64,000 nucleotides of DNA from Enterococcus caccae ATCC BAA-1240 (GTDB lineage: Bacteria > Bacillota > Bacilli > Lactobacillales > Enterococcaceae), in contig NZ_KE136473.1 in NCBI RefSeq assembly GCF_000407145.1, forward strand, positions 248,001-312,000, in the 5' to 3' direction. The notes beneath the pieces were generated by a model. It saw nothing but the letters and a program-made list of their open reading frames with translations. It was not told the origin of the DNA and ran no database searches. The stretch's first letter is position 1. Each line of letters starts with the position of its first letter. Shown piece after piece: positions 8,381 through 17,040 of the stretch. Both the position numbers and the translations under genes were made by a program.

Positions 8381-8721
8381 ATAACATAGATTTTGATGAA
8401 GTATATGAGCAGGTTCGTTTAAACTGTTTACGTTTCTTGAAGATAGAAGATTTTAATGAAATAGATCGTTTGACGATGCCTGATTATGAGCTGCGAATGA
8501 AAGCCTATCAATTAAAGCAATTGGACCGACAATATGAAATTCATATGCAGGCGTGGGCTACAGTCATGGCAGGACAGACAAGAAAAGGCAGACCCGTTTT
8601 TAAAACTTTCGATAAATTCTTTGATTATCACAAAGCAGAAGAGAAAATACTCGGCAGGGAAAAAAGAACTTCTCCTGATAAAGAGAAGCTTCAAAATTGG
8701 ATCGCGAATTTTAATTCATAG
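8326..8721 (+). CDS. Tail assembly chaperone, frameshift extension (gpT-like)
   Basis: This -1 frame begins with a TGA at 8314 and no good start codon or ribosome site of its own, yet stays open to 8721. It is therefore best read as the extension made by slippage at 8320-8326. The joined protein (8039-8326 plus 8326-8721) would be about 227 residues. The extension includes the conserved-looking segment KIEDFNEIDRLTMPDYELRM followed by YQLKQLDRQYEIHMQAW. Independent translation from a TTG at 8437 is possible but has no ribosome site. Confidence 0.75.
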   Translation, partial: VGIYRNDDQQDVRRSTSVNNIDFDEVYEQVRLNCLRFLKIEDFNEIDRLTMPDYELRMKAYQLKQLDRQYEIHMQAWATVMAGQTRKGRPVFKTFDKFFDYHKAEEKILGREKRTSPDKEKLQNWIANFNS

Positions 8722-8736
8722 GAAAGGAGGAGGGAA

Positions 8737-10737
8737 ATGGAAAAAAAGATTGATGTAATAGCGGTTTTAAAAGCTGTAGATATGGGATTAAACACTTCCC
8801 TTGATGGAGCTTTAGAAAATATTGAAAGAGTACATGACAGTATTGTAAAACTTTTTGACTCCTCGATGGATTCTTCAACAATTACGGCAAATTTTAATGA
8901 AGTAAAAGCTTCATTTACCTCGCTAAATAGTTTGCTAAATGGGTTTGGATTATCTAATGTTCAGAGTTTAATTACTAGTTTTGGAGGAATTACACAGGAA
9001 CAAATTGGTAAAGCCGCAGGAACTTTTGATCTATTTGCTGATAAAGCAAATAGTGCAACAGATAAAGTTGGGAGTATTTTTGGTAAAGTTGGCTCATCTT
9101 TTAAAAATATACCAGGAAGTATTTTGCCAGCTTTCGACGTAATTGAAGGTAAAGTTAGTGGTTTTACAAATGATGTAGCTAGAACGTTCAGTAATCTTGC
9201 TCCGAAAACAGTACTATCTATGCTGAACATGGAAACTGGTGTAGCGTCAGCAATGGATAAAATAGGGTTAAAAGCGATAGACGCGGAAATTTTCTTTGAA
9301 TCAGTTTCTGAAGGAATGAAAAATGCCACTCAAAACGTTCCGCTTCTAACTAAATCTTTGGGTGGAATAGGCTCAAGCATTCAGAAATCAGCAGGTGTGG
9401 GAACAACAGCTATGAGTACGATGGTTCAAGGATTAACCTCAGTTTTTGGATTTGCACTCAAAGCATTAGGTCCAGCAGCTATTTTAGGAGTAGCTCTTGT
9501 GGGGCTGGGTTTAGTTAATAATAAATTTGGTGGTCAATTACAAGAGATGATTACAACAGCAATTGAAAAGGGCCCGGAAATTATTACTGGATTTGTGGAT
9601 GGAATTATTTCAAAATTACCAGCTTTAATAGCCTCAGGAACACAACTAGTTGTTGGCTTGGCAGAAGCTATCTCTGTAAATCTACCTGTGATCATGCAAA
9701 GTGCAGTTGACCTGATAGGCGCACTAGTTCAAGGTGTAATCGAAAGCTTACCTACTCTTATCCCAGCCGCTTTAATGTTGATTGAATCATTAGCGACAAG
9801 TTTATTATCTGCAGCGCCACAGCTGTTAATGACCGGATTAGATCTATTGATTGCTTTAGTAGATGGGATTATGGCTAATAAGGATCAAATCATTACTACG
9901 GTAACAAATATTATCCAAGCGTTCACTACAAATATTACGAATAAATTACCTGAGATTATTAAAAAAGGGGTTGAAGTTTTAACAAAACTTGCAGAAGGTA
10001 TCGCCTCTGTATTGCCAACCTTGATACCAGTCGCTATAGAAGCAATTGCAACGTTAGTAGGAACACTACTAGAGCAGTTGCCAACCTTAATTGATGCAGC
10101 AATAAAAATTGTCGCAACTTTGTGTAAAGGGTTATGGGATAGTTTACCAGATATTTTATTAGCTGCTGGTAAGTTGTTATGGACATTTATTGAAGGAATT
10201 ATGGGACTTTTACCTGATATTGCCACAGCAGGATGGAGAATGGCCAATGAAATAATCAAAGAAATTACAGGTGTAGATTTATTTGAAATTGGTGGGAACA
10301 TAATACAAGGATTGATAGATGGGATCGAATCAGGAGTTAAATGGCTTTTAAAAACATTGGGGAATATTGGTAGCAGTATTCAAAATTTCTTTACTGGTAA
10401 GTTCAAAATCCACTCACCATCACGCTGGATGCGAGATGAAATCGGGGCAATGCTACCAGCCGGTTTAGCCGTAGGTATCGAAAGAAATACCCATGTAGTT
10501 GACCAACCAATGGACAAGCTAGCCTCTCAAATTATGTTACCTAGCTTAGACAGCCTAGATCAACATTTAGAAACGGTCCAAGATGTATCTGTCCAATCTA
10601 GCAGTAAGCAAATGATGATCCAAACAAAACAACCAGCAACCTTCAACATCAAACTGGGCAACCAACAATTCAAAGCGTTTGTTTCAGATATTTCAGAAGC
10701 AATGGGACAAGATTCTGCTATCAATTTAGCATTTTAG
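8737..10737 (+). CDS. Tail tape measure protein
   Basis: A 666-residue protein expected to set tail length, roughly 100 nm at the usual 0.15 nm per residue. That makes it short for an enterococcal siphovirus. The middle (about residues 240-470) is a long run of amphipathic and hydrophobic helical repeats (for example LPTLIPAALMLIESLATSLL). The C-terminal part carries IHSPSRWMRDEIGAMLPAGL, a segment typical of Gram-positive tape measures. AAAGGAGGAGG is the ribosome site. No frameshift or stop disrupts it. Confidence 0.88.
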   Translation: MEKKIDVIAVLKAVDMGLNTSLDGALENIERVHDSIVKLFDSSMDSSTITANFNEVKASFTSLNSLLNGFGLSNVQSLITSFGGITQEQIGKAAGTFDLFADKANSATDKVGSIFGKVGSSFKNIPGSILPAFDVIEGKVSGFTNDVARTFSNLAPKTVLSMLNMETGVASAMDKIGLKAIDAEIFFESVSEGMKNATQNVPLLTKSLGGIGSSIQKSAGVGTTAMSTMVQGLTSVFGFALKALGPAAILGVALVGLGLVNNKFGGQLQEMITTAIEKGPEIITGFVDGIISKLPALIASGTQLVVGLAEAISVNLPVIMQSAVDLIGALVQGVIESLPTLIPAALMLIESLATSLLSAAPQLLMTGLDLLIALVDGIMANKDQIITTVTNIIQAFTTNITNKLPEIIKKGVEVLTKLAEGIASVLPTLIPVAIEAIATLVGTLLEQLPTLIDAAIKIVATLCKGLWDSLPDILLAAGKLLWTFIEGIMGLLPDIATAGWRMANEIIKEITGVDLFEIGGNIIQGLIDGIESGVKWLLKTLGNIGSSIQNFFTGKFKIHSPSRWMRDEIGAMLPAGLAVGIERNTHVVDQPMDKLASQIMLPSLDSLDQHLETVQDVSVQSSSKQMMIQTKQPATFNIKLGNQQFKAFVSDISEAMGQDSAINLAF

Positions 10738-10750
10738 AAGGAGGGAAAAA

Positions 10751-11518
10751 ATGTATTATTTTGAAGACACAACGAAAAAAGTCCACAAAGATGATTTGAT
10801 CCTTCCTTCTTCAGCTATGCTGTATGACGGCCTTTATCTTGAAAAAATGATCACAGGCTACCGTACACTAGCTGTAACAGGTAGGGAAATGTTATCTCTC
10901 AATATAGAAACGCAAGAAACACAAGTCGGTAGTATCAAACTAAATCAAAAGTTACCTGCTAGAACAATCAAAGTCAGCTATCAATTAATTGGAAAAGACG
11001 CAAAAGATGTGCAAAAAAAATACCATCAGTTGATGCGTTTACTTTATAAAGAGTCAGATGTCGAGATTCGGTTTAAAGATGAGCTAGATTACCATTATTA
11101 TGGACAATATATGACAACAGATGATGTTCGCGGAGATACCAATAGTATTATTGCTAGTTTTGAAATTCTTTGTACAGATCCAAAAAAATATTCTGTATTA
11201 TTACAAACAGATAGCACAATCACCACCTATTTACCCTATCCGACAACCCCTGAAAAGATTGAAGTTATTATTGAAAAATTTGGACCGTTAATGATTTCAA
11301 ATGGTGATAAAACAATTAAAATCACCAGCTACAATTTAAGTGCAGGTGATCAAGTCACTTTTGATTTTTTAAAAGGAAAAGTTTTTGTAAATAAGCTGGA
11401 TCAAACATTTCTACTCGATTTAGAAAGTGATTTTGAAAATTTTACGATCCAAGAAGGTCAAACTATTGGTTGTAGCAATGGGTCGATGATTATTTCTTAT
11501 CGGGAGGTACAACTATGA
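10751..11518 (+). CDS. Distal tail protein (Dit-like)
   Basis: A 255-residue protein in the canonical Dit position between the tape measure and the tail-tip protein. In siphoviruses of Gram-positives Dit hexamers form the hub joining the tube to the baseplate. The sequence has the family's early MYDGLYLEKMITGYRTL region and a mid-protein FEILCTDPKKYSV. An AGAAGGAGGG ribosome site precedes it. It overlaps the next gene by four bases (ATGA) and its last codons contain that gene's GGGAGGT ribosome site. Confidence 0.8.
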   Translation: MYYFEDTTKKVHKDDLILPSSAMLYDGLYLEKMITGYRTLAVTGREMLSLNIETQETQVGSIKLNQKLPARTIKVSYQLIGKDAKDVQKKYHQLMRLLYKESDVEIRFKDELDYHYYGQYMTTDDVRGDTNSIIASFEILCTDPKKYSVLLQTDSTITTYLPYPTTPEKIEVIIEKFGPLMISNGDKTIKITSYNLSAGDQVTFDFLKGKVFVNKLDQTFLLDLESDFENFTIQEGQTIGCSNGSMIISYREVQL

Positions 11519-14322
11519 CCAAAAGTGTTTATTTCTTTGATGAACGTCAGCATTTACTTCGAATCGTTAAAGAAAATGAGTTGATAGAAGTTATTCAGGA
11601 AAAAGAGATCACCTCAAATAAAGAAGAATTGATGAATGATACTTTAAATGTATCTACAATTTATGATGAAGAGCTAAAGCAAGCGGCTTACATGGCTGTA
11701 AAAGAAGAAAGTTCTTTCTATAGTTTGTACAGAATCATTTTAGACAGGGAAGAGGAAAATCTCTTATCCTTTGTTGGGATTAGTTTTGCGCCTGATGAGT
11801 TAGATTCCTATGTTGTTAAAAATGTTCAAGTGAAAAACGAATCGATCAAGAATACCATACAAAAGTTACTGGTAGAAACAGAGTGGCGCATAGGTAAACT
11901 AGACTCTAAATTACCTGTAATAACAGAAGATTTTCGTTTTCTCTCTGTACGTGACGCTTTAAAAAATATTCAAGCACAAGGTTGCGAAATTCTATTCAAA
12001 TATAAAATTGATGGTATCGGTATTACGGATAAATGGCTAGAAGTCTATCGTGAAATTGGCGAACAAAGCAATCAACGTTTTACGTATGGTGAGAAAGCAT
12101 TAAGTATTGTAAAAGAACAAGACCGTAACCAAGTGTATACAAGTTTAATCGGTCGTGGTCGTGGCGAAGATGTTGGTGACGGCAAAGGGAAGCGAATCGA
12201 GTTCACTAATGTAGAGTGGAAAAAAGCCAATGGTAAGCCTTTAAATAAACCAAAAGGACAAAATTGGCTGGAATTTCCTGAGATGACCAAACAGTATGGC
12301 ATTCCCTTAAAAAATGGTGGGATGAGAAGACGGGAAAAAGTCATCACGTTTGATGAAGAAGAAAGTCCAGAAAAATTACTACAAAAAACATATGATTCAC
12401 TCATCGAATATTCTCGTCCACTTGTTCAATTTAAAACAGAAATCTTAGGTGGAGATACAATTGGTAATACCGTAACGATCCACCGTCATGATCGAAACTA
12501 TCACTATCAAACACGAGTTTTTAAAGTGAAAATCGATCGTTTAACAGGCAAAGTCGAAGCTGGTTTAGGAGATAATATTACAAAAAGTATTTCAAAAGCT
12601 ACCTCTGATTTAAAAGGGAATGTCGATTCTTTGGACGAAAAGAAAATGACGTTTTATGATTCAGAAGAAATTTCAAAGTGGCAGGATGACATTATCCGTG
12701 GAGCAAAAGGTGGCTCGATAAAACTGATGAACGGAATCGAAACGGGAAAGTCAAATAGCCGTGAACCATATCAACAAGTTTTTATGGATGGAAACTCGTT
12801 AGATAATAGTAAACACTTTTTAGTCATGAATTCTGAAGGGATAGGTTTTGTTAAAGGAAAGTTTACAAACAAGCCTAAAACGGCTTGGACGATTGATGGG
12901 AAATTTAACGCTGATTTCATTCAAGCAGGTACATTAGAGGGAGTTACTGTCCAAACAAAGAAAGACAATGATTTTCAAATTAAGTTACAGTCTAATGGAA
13001 CTATTGCTTTTAGAAATCAAAAAAAGAACGAAGAAGAAGCTTGGATTGGTGCTGTAATCGATGGGAAAACAAAAGAACCAGTCGGTGTTGCCGTTTGTCA
13101 AATTCCTGGATATCAGTTTTCAATTGGTTCAGCGGTTTCTAGAGAAGAAAGAGCACCAAGCGCGGTGTTTGAAATCCCTAAAGAATCCAACGCAAATAAG
13201 AAAATATGGCGATTACACGGCCAAGGAGAAATTAATGGTGACTTAAATATCACTGGCAATCTAAACATTAAAGGGAAATTATTCCTAAATGGCAAGGAAA
13301 TCACTGGTAATGGGAATGGCAGTGGCGGTAACGGAGGTACCGGTGGAGCATATCCACCTGAGATAACAACTCAAACAGATAAATTCGCTTGGGATTTGTG
13401 GAGCTTTCTAACTTCTAATGGCTATAGCAAAGCCACAGCTGCTGGTATTTTAGGAAATGTTCAACAAGAAACCGGTGGGACGATGGACCCAAATACAGAC
13501 CAAATTGGTGGACCAGCCTATGGTTTAGTGCAATGGGACGGCTCAAGCTATCCACTAATTGGTAGTCCAACTTGGGATGGTCGCGAGTACGTTAAACGTT
13601 TGATTGGAGCCGCTGGTATTACAAATGATTACCAATCAACATTAGCGCAAGCAAAATTAATTGATTGGTGTATGTACAATGGGCAGTGGATCGGCGCGGT
13701 TAATCCAACGAGTGTTAGTGGTTTTAAGGCAATTACAGACCCAGCTATAGCTGCGTATGCTTTTGAAATGAATTTTGAACGACCTAAAAATGCACATCCA
13801 GAAAGACAAGGCTATGCCCAAGAATGGTTTAACAAATTTAAAGATTTAAAACCATCAACTGGAGCAGGCAAAGCGGGGTTGGATCATTTAGAATCATTAG
13901 TTGGTCGCTATTGGGGCAATGGTCAATGTTATGCTGTACCAGCAGAATATTCAGGTTTTCTGGGTGGCTGTGGTTTAGGTGCTCAAACGAACTATCCTTT
14001 AAGTCATGTAATCGGAAATACTGAAGCTGCGGCTGATATTGGTAGCTCGTATGATTGGGCTGCGGTTGGCTGGAAAGTTATCTATCAACCGGAGTATAAA
14101 GACTTAGTGACAGGAGCCATAATCAACTGGAAACGTGGAGGAAATATTGGCGGATTCAATGTCGACTATACTTACGGACATACAGGTGTCATCAGAGGAT
14201 TAACAGCTGGTGGATTCCAAACATATGAGCAGAATATCGGAAAAGGACAAATTATTGAAAGATACGAACGTCAATGGGTTGGGGCAAGCGAAATCAGTTC
14301 AATTGTCATCCCACCCAAATAA
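11515..14322 (+). CDS. Tail-tip (Tal) protein with tail-lysozyme and CHAP domains
   Basis: A 935-residue tail-tip protein. Residues about 1-370 are the prophage tail endopeptidase/Tal baseplate domain. A beta-rich region (about 400-590) ends in a Gly/Asn linker (NGNGSGGNGGTGG). The region about 620-780 resembles the phage tail lysozyme family (TAAGILGNVQQETGG, AYGLVQWDG). The last about 145 residues form a CHAP amidase/endopeptidase-like domain, with the catalytic Cys in GNGQCYAVPAEY and His in YTYGHTGVIRG. It would both contact the cell surface and open peptidoglycan locally. It is fully open with no damage. Confidence 0.88.
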   Translation: MTKSVYFFDERQHLLRIVKENELIEVIQEKEITSNKEELMNDTLNVSTIYDEELKQAAYMAVKEESSFYSLYRIILDREEENLLSFVGISFAPDELDSYVVKNVQVKNESIKNTIQKLLVETEWRIGKLDSKLPVITEDFRFLSVRDALKNIQAQGCEILFKYKIDGIGITDKWLEVYREIGEQSNQRFTYGEKALSIVKEQDRNQVYTSLIGRGRGEDVGDGKGKRIEFTNVEWKKANGKPLNKPKGQNWLEFPEMTKQYGIPLKNGGMRRREKVITFDEEESPEKLLQKTYDSLIEYSRPLVQFKTEILGGDTIGNTVTIHRHDRNYHYQTRVFKVKIDRLTGKVEAGLGDNITKSISKATSDLKGNVDSLDEKKMTFYDSEEISKWQDDIIRGAKGGSIKLMNGIETGKSNSREPYQQVFMDGNSLDNSKHFLVMNSEGIGFVKGKFTNKPKTAWTIDGKFNADFIQAGTLEGVTVQTKKDNDFQIKLQSNGTIAFRNQKKNEEEAWIGAVIDGKTKEPVGVAVCQIPGYQFSIGSAVSREERAPSAVFEIPKESNANKKIWRLHGQGEINGDLNITGNLNIKGKLFLNGKEITGNGNGSGGNGGTGGAYPPEITTQTDKFAWDLWSFLTSNGYSKATAAGILGNVQQETGGTMDPNTDQIGGPAYGLVQWDGSSYPLIGSPTWDGREYVKRLIGAAGITNDYQSTLAQAKLIDWCMYNGQWIGAVNPTSVSGFKAITDPAIAAYAFEMNFERPKNAHPERQGYAQEWFNKFKDLKPSTGAGKAGLDHLESLVGRYWGNGQCYAVPAEYSGFLGGCGLGAQTNYPLSHVIGNTEAAADIGSSYDWAAVGWKVIYQPEYKDLVTGAIINWKRGGNIGGFNVDYTYGHTGVIRGLTAGGFQTYEQNIGKGQIIERYERQWVGASEISSIVIPPK

Positions 14323-14347
14323 TCAATTTTTAGAAAGGAGTGAGTAA

Positions 14348-15223
14348 ATGTCAATCGTATATCCAATTTTCTTATCAACGACACAACCAAACGACAATAT
14401 TCCATCAATCATGATTCGTCAATTTGACGAAGGAACCCAAGTCTTGGCTGTGACAGTAACGGAACATGGAAAACCAAAAGACATTTCAAATTTAACCCCT
14501 TTTTTCTGCGTCAAACAAGGGCATCATGCTGGACTTGGACTATCCGAGCAAAAAGTTACTAAAGTTATCGACGCCAAAAAAGGGAAATTAGAATATACAT
14601 TAACAAATTACGATATGCAAAATGTCGGGGAAAATACTGCTTACTTTAGCTTTAGAGAACTTCAAAAAGATTTAAGTTGGAGACAACAATTTTCGACGAG
14701 AGATTTTGCTTATCAAGTCAAAGAAAGCATTTACGACGAGGGAATCAAAGACAGTAACTATATTTGGACATTTGAAGAAATCTTACGCTATTTCACTGAA
14801 TGGGTGAAAACATGCCAGGAGATTTATGATGATTGGTATTTAGTAGCACAAGAAGAATTGCAGCGTATTATTGCAGAGTTTCAAAGTTGGATCACAACAA
14901 ATCAAGAGCGATACGATCAATGGACGACAGTTCAAAGAGCAGAATTCGATCAATGGTTTGCAACGATCAAAGAAATCTTAGATGAAAATGTTGCGGGGAA
15001 TCTTTTAAATTTAATTGAAGAGTTAAAACAAGCACATTTCACGTTGAAAAGTGGTGAAGCTGGAATCCTTAGAACGATCCGAGATGATAAATTTAGCTTA
15101 AATCACGGCGTAACCAAATTAGGAACAGTGACACATAAAAAAGAAGCTTCAGCTTTAGTAATAGCTGAAATTGATAGTGAAAAACAAAAGACTTTCTTCA
15201 TAAGAAAGGTAGGTTCAGTTTGA
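14348..15223 (+). CDS. Baseplate upper protein (BppU-like)
   Basis: A 291-residue protein whose N-terminal half (YPIFLSTTQPNDNIPSIMIR, then NVGENTAYFSF) matches the BppU N-terminal domain of lactococcal and enterococcal phages. It links baseplate hub and receptor-binding proteins. Residues about 145-230 are helical with repeated Trp/Gln segments (WITTNQERYDQWTTVQRAEF). The C-terminus ends KVGSV, a motif shared with the next two proteins. The stop and the next ATG overlap by one base (TGATG). Confidence 0.82.
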   Translation: MSIVYPIFLSTTQPNDNIPSIMIRQFDEGTQVLAVTVTEHGKPKDISNLTPFFCVKQGHHAGLGLSEQKVTKVIDAKKGKLEYTLTNYDMQNVGENTAYFSFRELQKDLSWRQQFSTRDFAYQVKESIYDEGIKDSNYIWTFEEILRYFTEWVKTCQEIYDDWYLVAQEELQRIIAEFQSWITTNQERYDQWTTVQRAEFDQWFATIKEILDENVAGNLLNLIEELKQAHFTLKSGEAGILRTIRDDKFSLNHGVTKLGTVTHKKEASALVIAEIDSEKQKTFFIRKVGSV

Positions 15224-15453
15224 TGGCAAATGAAGTAGAAATAAAAAAAGTCATGGAAACGGATGAAGCGGGTGTACAACGCCAAGTTTTTCCAGAAACA
15301 CACGTTAGTGCAATCCTCGGTTTAGATAAAATCGAAACAGTAGGAAGCGGTGTGACTTCGATCAATGGAAAAACGGGAGATATTACGTTGACTGCTAAAG
15401 ATTTAGGCGTTGAAGGAACAGGAATATCAATAGAGAAGGTGGGAACAGTATGA
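15223..15453 (+). CDS. Small tail-tip module protein 1
   Basis: A 76-residue protein. Its N-terminal half contains VFPETHVSAILGLDKIETVG, related to the starts of the next two proteins (PKTHVNAVEGL and PKTHTSAIDNF). It continues with SINGKTGDITLTAKDLGVEG, a segment common at the start of phage fibre proteins. It ends EKVGTV. The ATG at 15223 overlaps the BppU stop, so translation is coupled. It is probably a structural adaptor or fibre base; I cannot name a closer family. Confidence 0.65.
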   Translation: MANEVEIKKVMETDEAGVQRQVFPETHVSAILGLDKIETVGSGVTSINGKTGDITLTAKDLGVEGTGISIEKVGTV

Positions 15454-15770
15454 CAGATATCGTCGAATTAAAAAGTGATGGTGTTGTTGTTTATCCTAAA
15501 ACACACGTAAATGCGGTGGAAGGTTTAACAACAATCAAAGGTGAAAAAGGAGATATAGGTCCAGCAGGTCCGAAAGGCGCAACTGGAGCAACGGGTGCAG
15601 TTGGTCCACAAGGTTTAAAAGGTGCAACTGGACCACAAGGACCAGCAGGAGTCAATGCAACAACGACTGTAGCTGCAACACAAACTGCTAATGGTTTGAT
15701 GAGTGCAGCTGATAAGAAAAAACTAGATACATTACCAACAATAACGTTTAGTAAGGTGGGAGCAGTATAA
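15450..15770 (+). CDS. Small collagen-like tail fibre protein
   Basis: A 106-residue protein. Residues about 1-30 share the YPKTHVNAVEGL module with both neighbours. Residues 31-67 are twelve uninterrupted Gly-X-Y triplets, and a helical tail (NGLMSAADKKKLDTLPTITF) follows. Collagen-like repeats are typical trimeric rods in phage tail fibres. It ends SKVGAV. It starts within the upstream stop (ATGA). Variation of the triplet number between strains would be expected if it is a fibre spacer. Confidence 0.75.
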   Translation: MTDIVELKSDGVVVYPKTHVNAVEGLTTIKGEKGDIGPAGPKGATGATGAVGPQGLKGATGPQGPAGVNATTTVAATQTANGLMSAADKKKLDTLPTITFSKVGAV

Positions 15771-16291
15771 TGGCAGATATCGTACAATTAGAAGAAAAAG
15801 GGAACTTGCTTTATCCAAAGACGCATACAAGTGCTATTGATAATTTTGATGAGACTGTTGTGAAGAAAACAGGGAATGAAACTATTTCAGGGGTTAAAAA
15901 TTTTAAAGATGGGATTCAAATTAATGGAGAAAATTTAATCAACGACAAAATATATTCATTGGCAAGTATTCCACTTGGTTTTGGAGTAATTGGTGGGTTA
16001 AATAGAGTTGGCAATTTGGTCACTCTATCAGTACACGCTAATCAAAATAATACAAGAAGTAACGGACAGTCAAATTTGGCCGAAAAAATTCCACTAGGTT
16101 ATAGACCTACACAAATGCAGTGTATTCCAGCTATGATTTCAATTGGAAAAACAATAGAAACAGGGAGATTTTTAACTCAAATTATTCGTCCTGATGGTAG
16201 TATGCAGACGTATAACAAAGGTATGGATGTCGCTCCGTTAAGTATTAGTTTTAGCACAACATGGATTACAAATGATCCAATCCCAGTTTAA
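15770..16291 (+). CDS. Tail fibre / receptor-binding protein candidate
   Basis: A 173-residue final gene of the tail operon. The N-terminus repeats the module seen in the two preceding proteins (LLYPKTHTSAIDNF). The segment TISGVKNFKDGIQINGENLI is typical of phage fibre shafts. The remaining about 120 residues look like a small beta-rich head domain (NLAEKIPLGYRPTQMQCIPA). By position and architecture it is the best candidate for the host-recognition tip. It lacks the C-terminal KVGxV motif, in keeping with being the last cistron. Confidence 0.7.
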   Translation: MADIVQLEEKGNLLYPKTHTSAIDNFDETVVKKTGNETISGVKNFKDGIQINGENLINDKIYSLASIPLGFGVIGGLNRVGNLVTLSVHANQNNTRSNGQSNLAEKIPLGYRPTQMQCIPAMISIGKTIETGRFLTQIIRPDGSMQTYNKGMDVAPLSISFSTTWITNDPIPV

Positions 16292-16390
16292 AAAATAAAA
16301 AGTTTAAGTAATATTCGCAAATTAATTAAAAAATCTATTTATGTATTTAAGATAGGCAAAAATGTTTGATTAATGATATTTTATTTTAAA

Positions 16391-16447
16391 TAAGGACACT
16401 TTACTAGTTATCACGTTTATTTTCTAGTAAAGTGTTCTTACTTTTTT
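16391..16447 (+). terminator. Strong terminator ending the tail operon
   Basis: A 17-bp stem (16391-16407 with 16424-16440, one G-T pair) has a 16-base loop and is followed by CTTTTTTG. It separates the tail operon from the MarR-ABC operon. The remaining sequence between 16292 and 16509 shows no gene. Confidence 0.9.
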
Positions 16448-16509
16448 GTTCACATGTCTTGAACTGATTAGAAAGGAATTTGTTTAGTATTGCTCAATTA
16501 AAATTCTGC

Positions 16510-16559
16510 TTGACCAAGTCATAACACTTATCGTAATATAGTTAGGAACCGAACTATAT
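16510..16559 (+). promoter_or_regulatory. Promoter and palindromic operator of the MarR-ABC operon
   Basis: TTGACC (16510-16515) and TAATAT (16534-16539) form a promoter with an 18-base spacer. A perfect inverted repeat, ATATAGTT (16536-16543) and AACTATAT (16552-16559) around 8 bases, overlaps the -10 and the likely start site. It is well placed for autorepression by the MarR protein encoded just downstream. Binding is inferred. Confidence 0.65.
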
Positions 16560-16575
16560 CATAAGGAGGTAAATC

Positions 16576-17040
16576 ATGGACAGAAAAATCGGTCTAAAAA
16601 TCAGAATACTAGCCAACGAACTCAATCGAAAAGCAGCAGAAATTCTAAAAGAAGACAACGGCGAAGCATCATCAAGCATTCAAATGCGCATCCTCAACTT
16701 TATTCATCGTCGCAATAGCCAACCAATCCCAGTTTATCAAAAAGACATAGAACAAGAATTTGATATTCGTCGTTCCACTGCGACAGGCGTCTTACAAACG
16801 ATGGAGAAACGCTTATTTATTGAACGAAGTAGTTGTAAAGAAGACAATCGTTTCAAAACCATAATTTTAACCGATTTAGGGCAACAAAAAGTCAAGGAAA
16901 ACATCGTAAAGCTACATAAATTCGATGAATTATTAGTTCAGGGAATCTCAGAAGAAGACCTGACTATTTTCTTTAAGTTAATGGACAAACTTTCTGAAAA
17001 CAGCAAAAAAATAAATAAGGAAGGTGAATGGGTTACATGA
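16576..17040 (+). CDS. MarR-family transcriptional regulator
   Basis: A 154-residue winged-helix regulator. The HTH region reads VYQKDIEQEFDIRRSTATGV, and the wing follows with LFIERSSCKEDNRFKTIILT. ATAAGGAGGTAAATC is the ribosome site. It is the first gene of an operon with two ABC-exporter half-transporters and overlaps the first of them (ATGA). By analogy with MarR-ABC exporter operons (for example the enterococcal efrCD locus) it probably represses the operon and is released by a toxic ligand. Confidence 0.9.
   Translation: MDRKIGLKIRILANELNRKAAEILKEDNGEASSSIQMRILNFIHRRNSQPIPVYQKDIEQEFDIRRSTATGVLQTMEKRLFIERSSCKEDNRFKTIILTDLGQQKVKENIVKLHKFDELLVQGISEEDLTIFFKLMDKLSENSKKINKEGEWVT

Noticed and set aside
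9885-10301. 138-codon frame opposite the tape measure gene
   Set aside because: A shadow caused by the biased codon pattern of the real gene; no ribosome site or family pattern.
15491-15787. Open frame on the minus strand opposite the collagen-like gene
   Set aside because: It is the complement of Gly-X-Y repeats (Pro/Ala-rich artefact) and has no ribosome site.
7209-16291. Contractile injection system (R-type tailocin or eCIS)
   Set aside because: No sheath, baseplate wedge or AAA+ ATPase genes; the tube, Dit, Tal and BppU set is that of a non-contractile tail.
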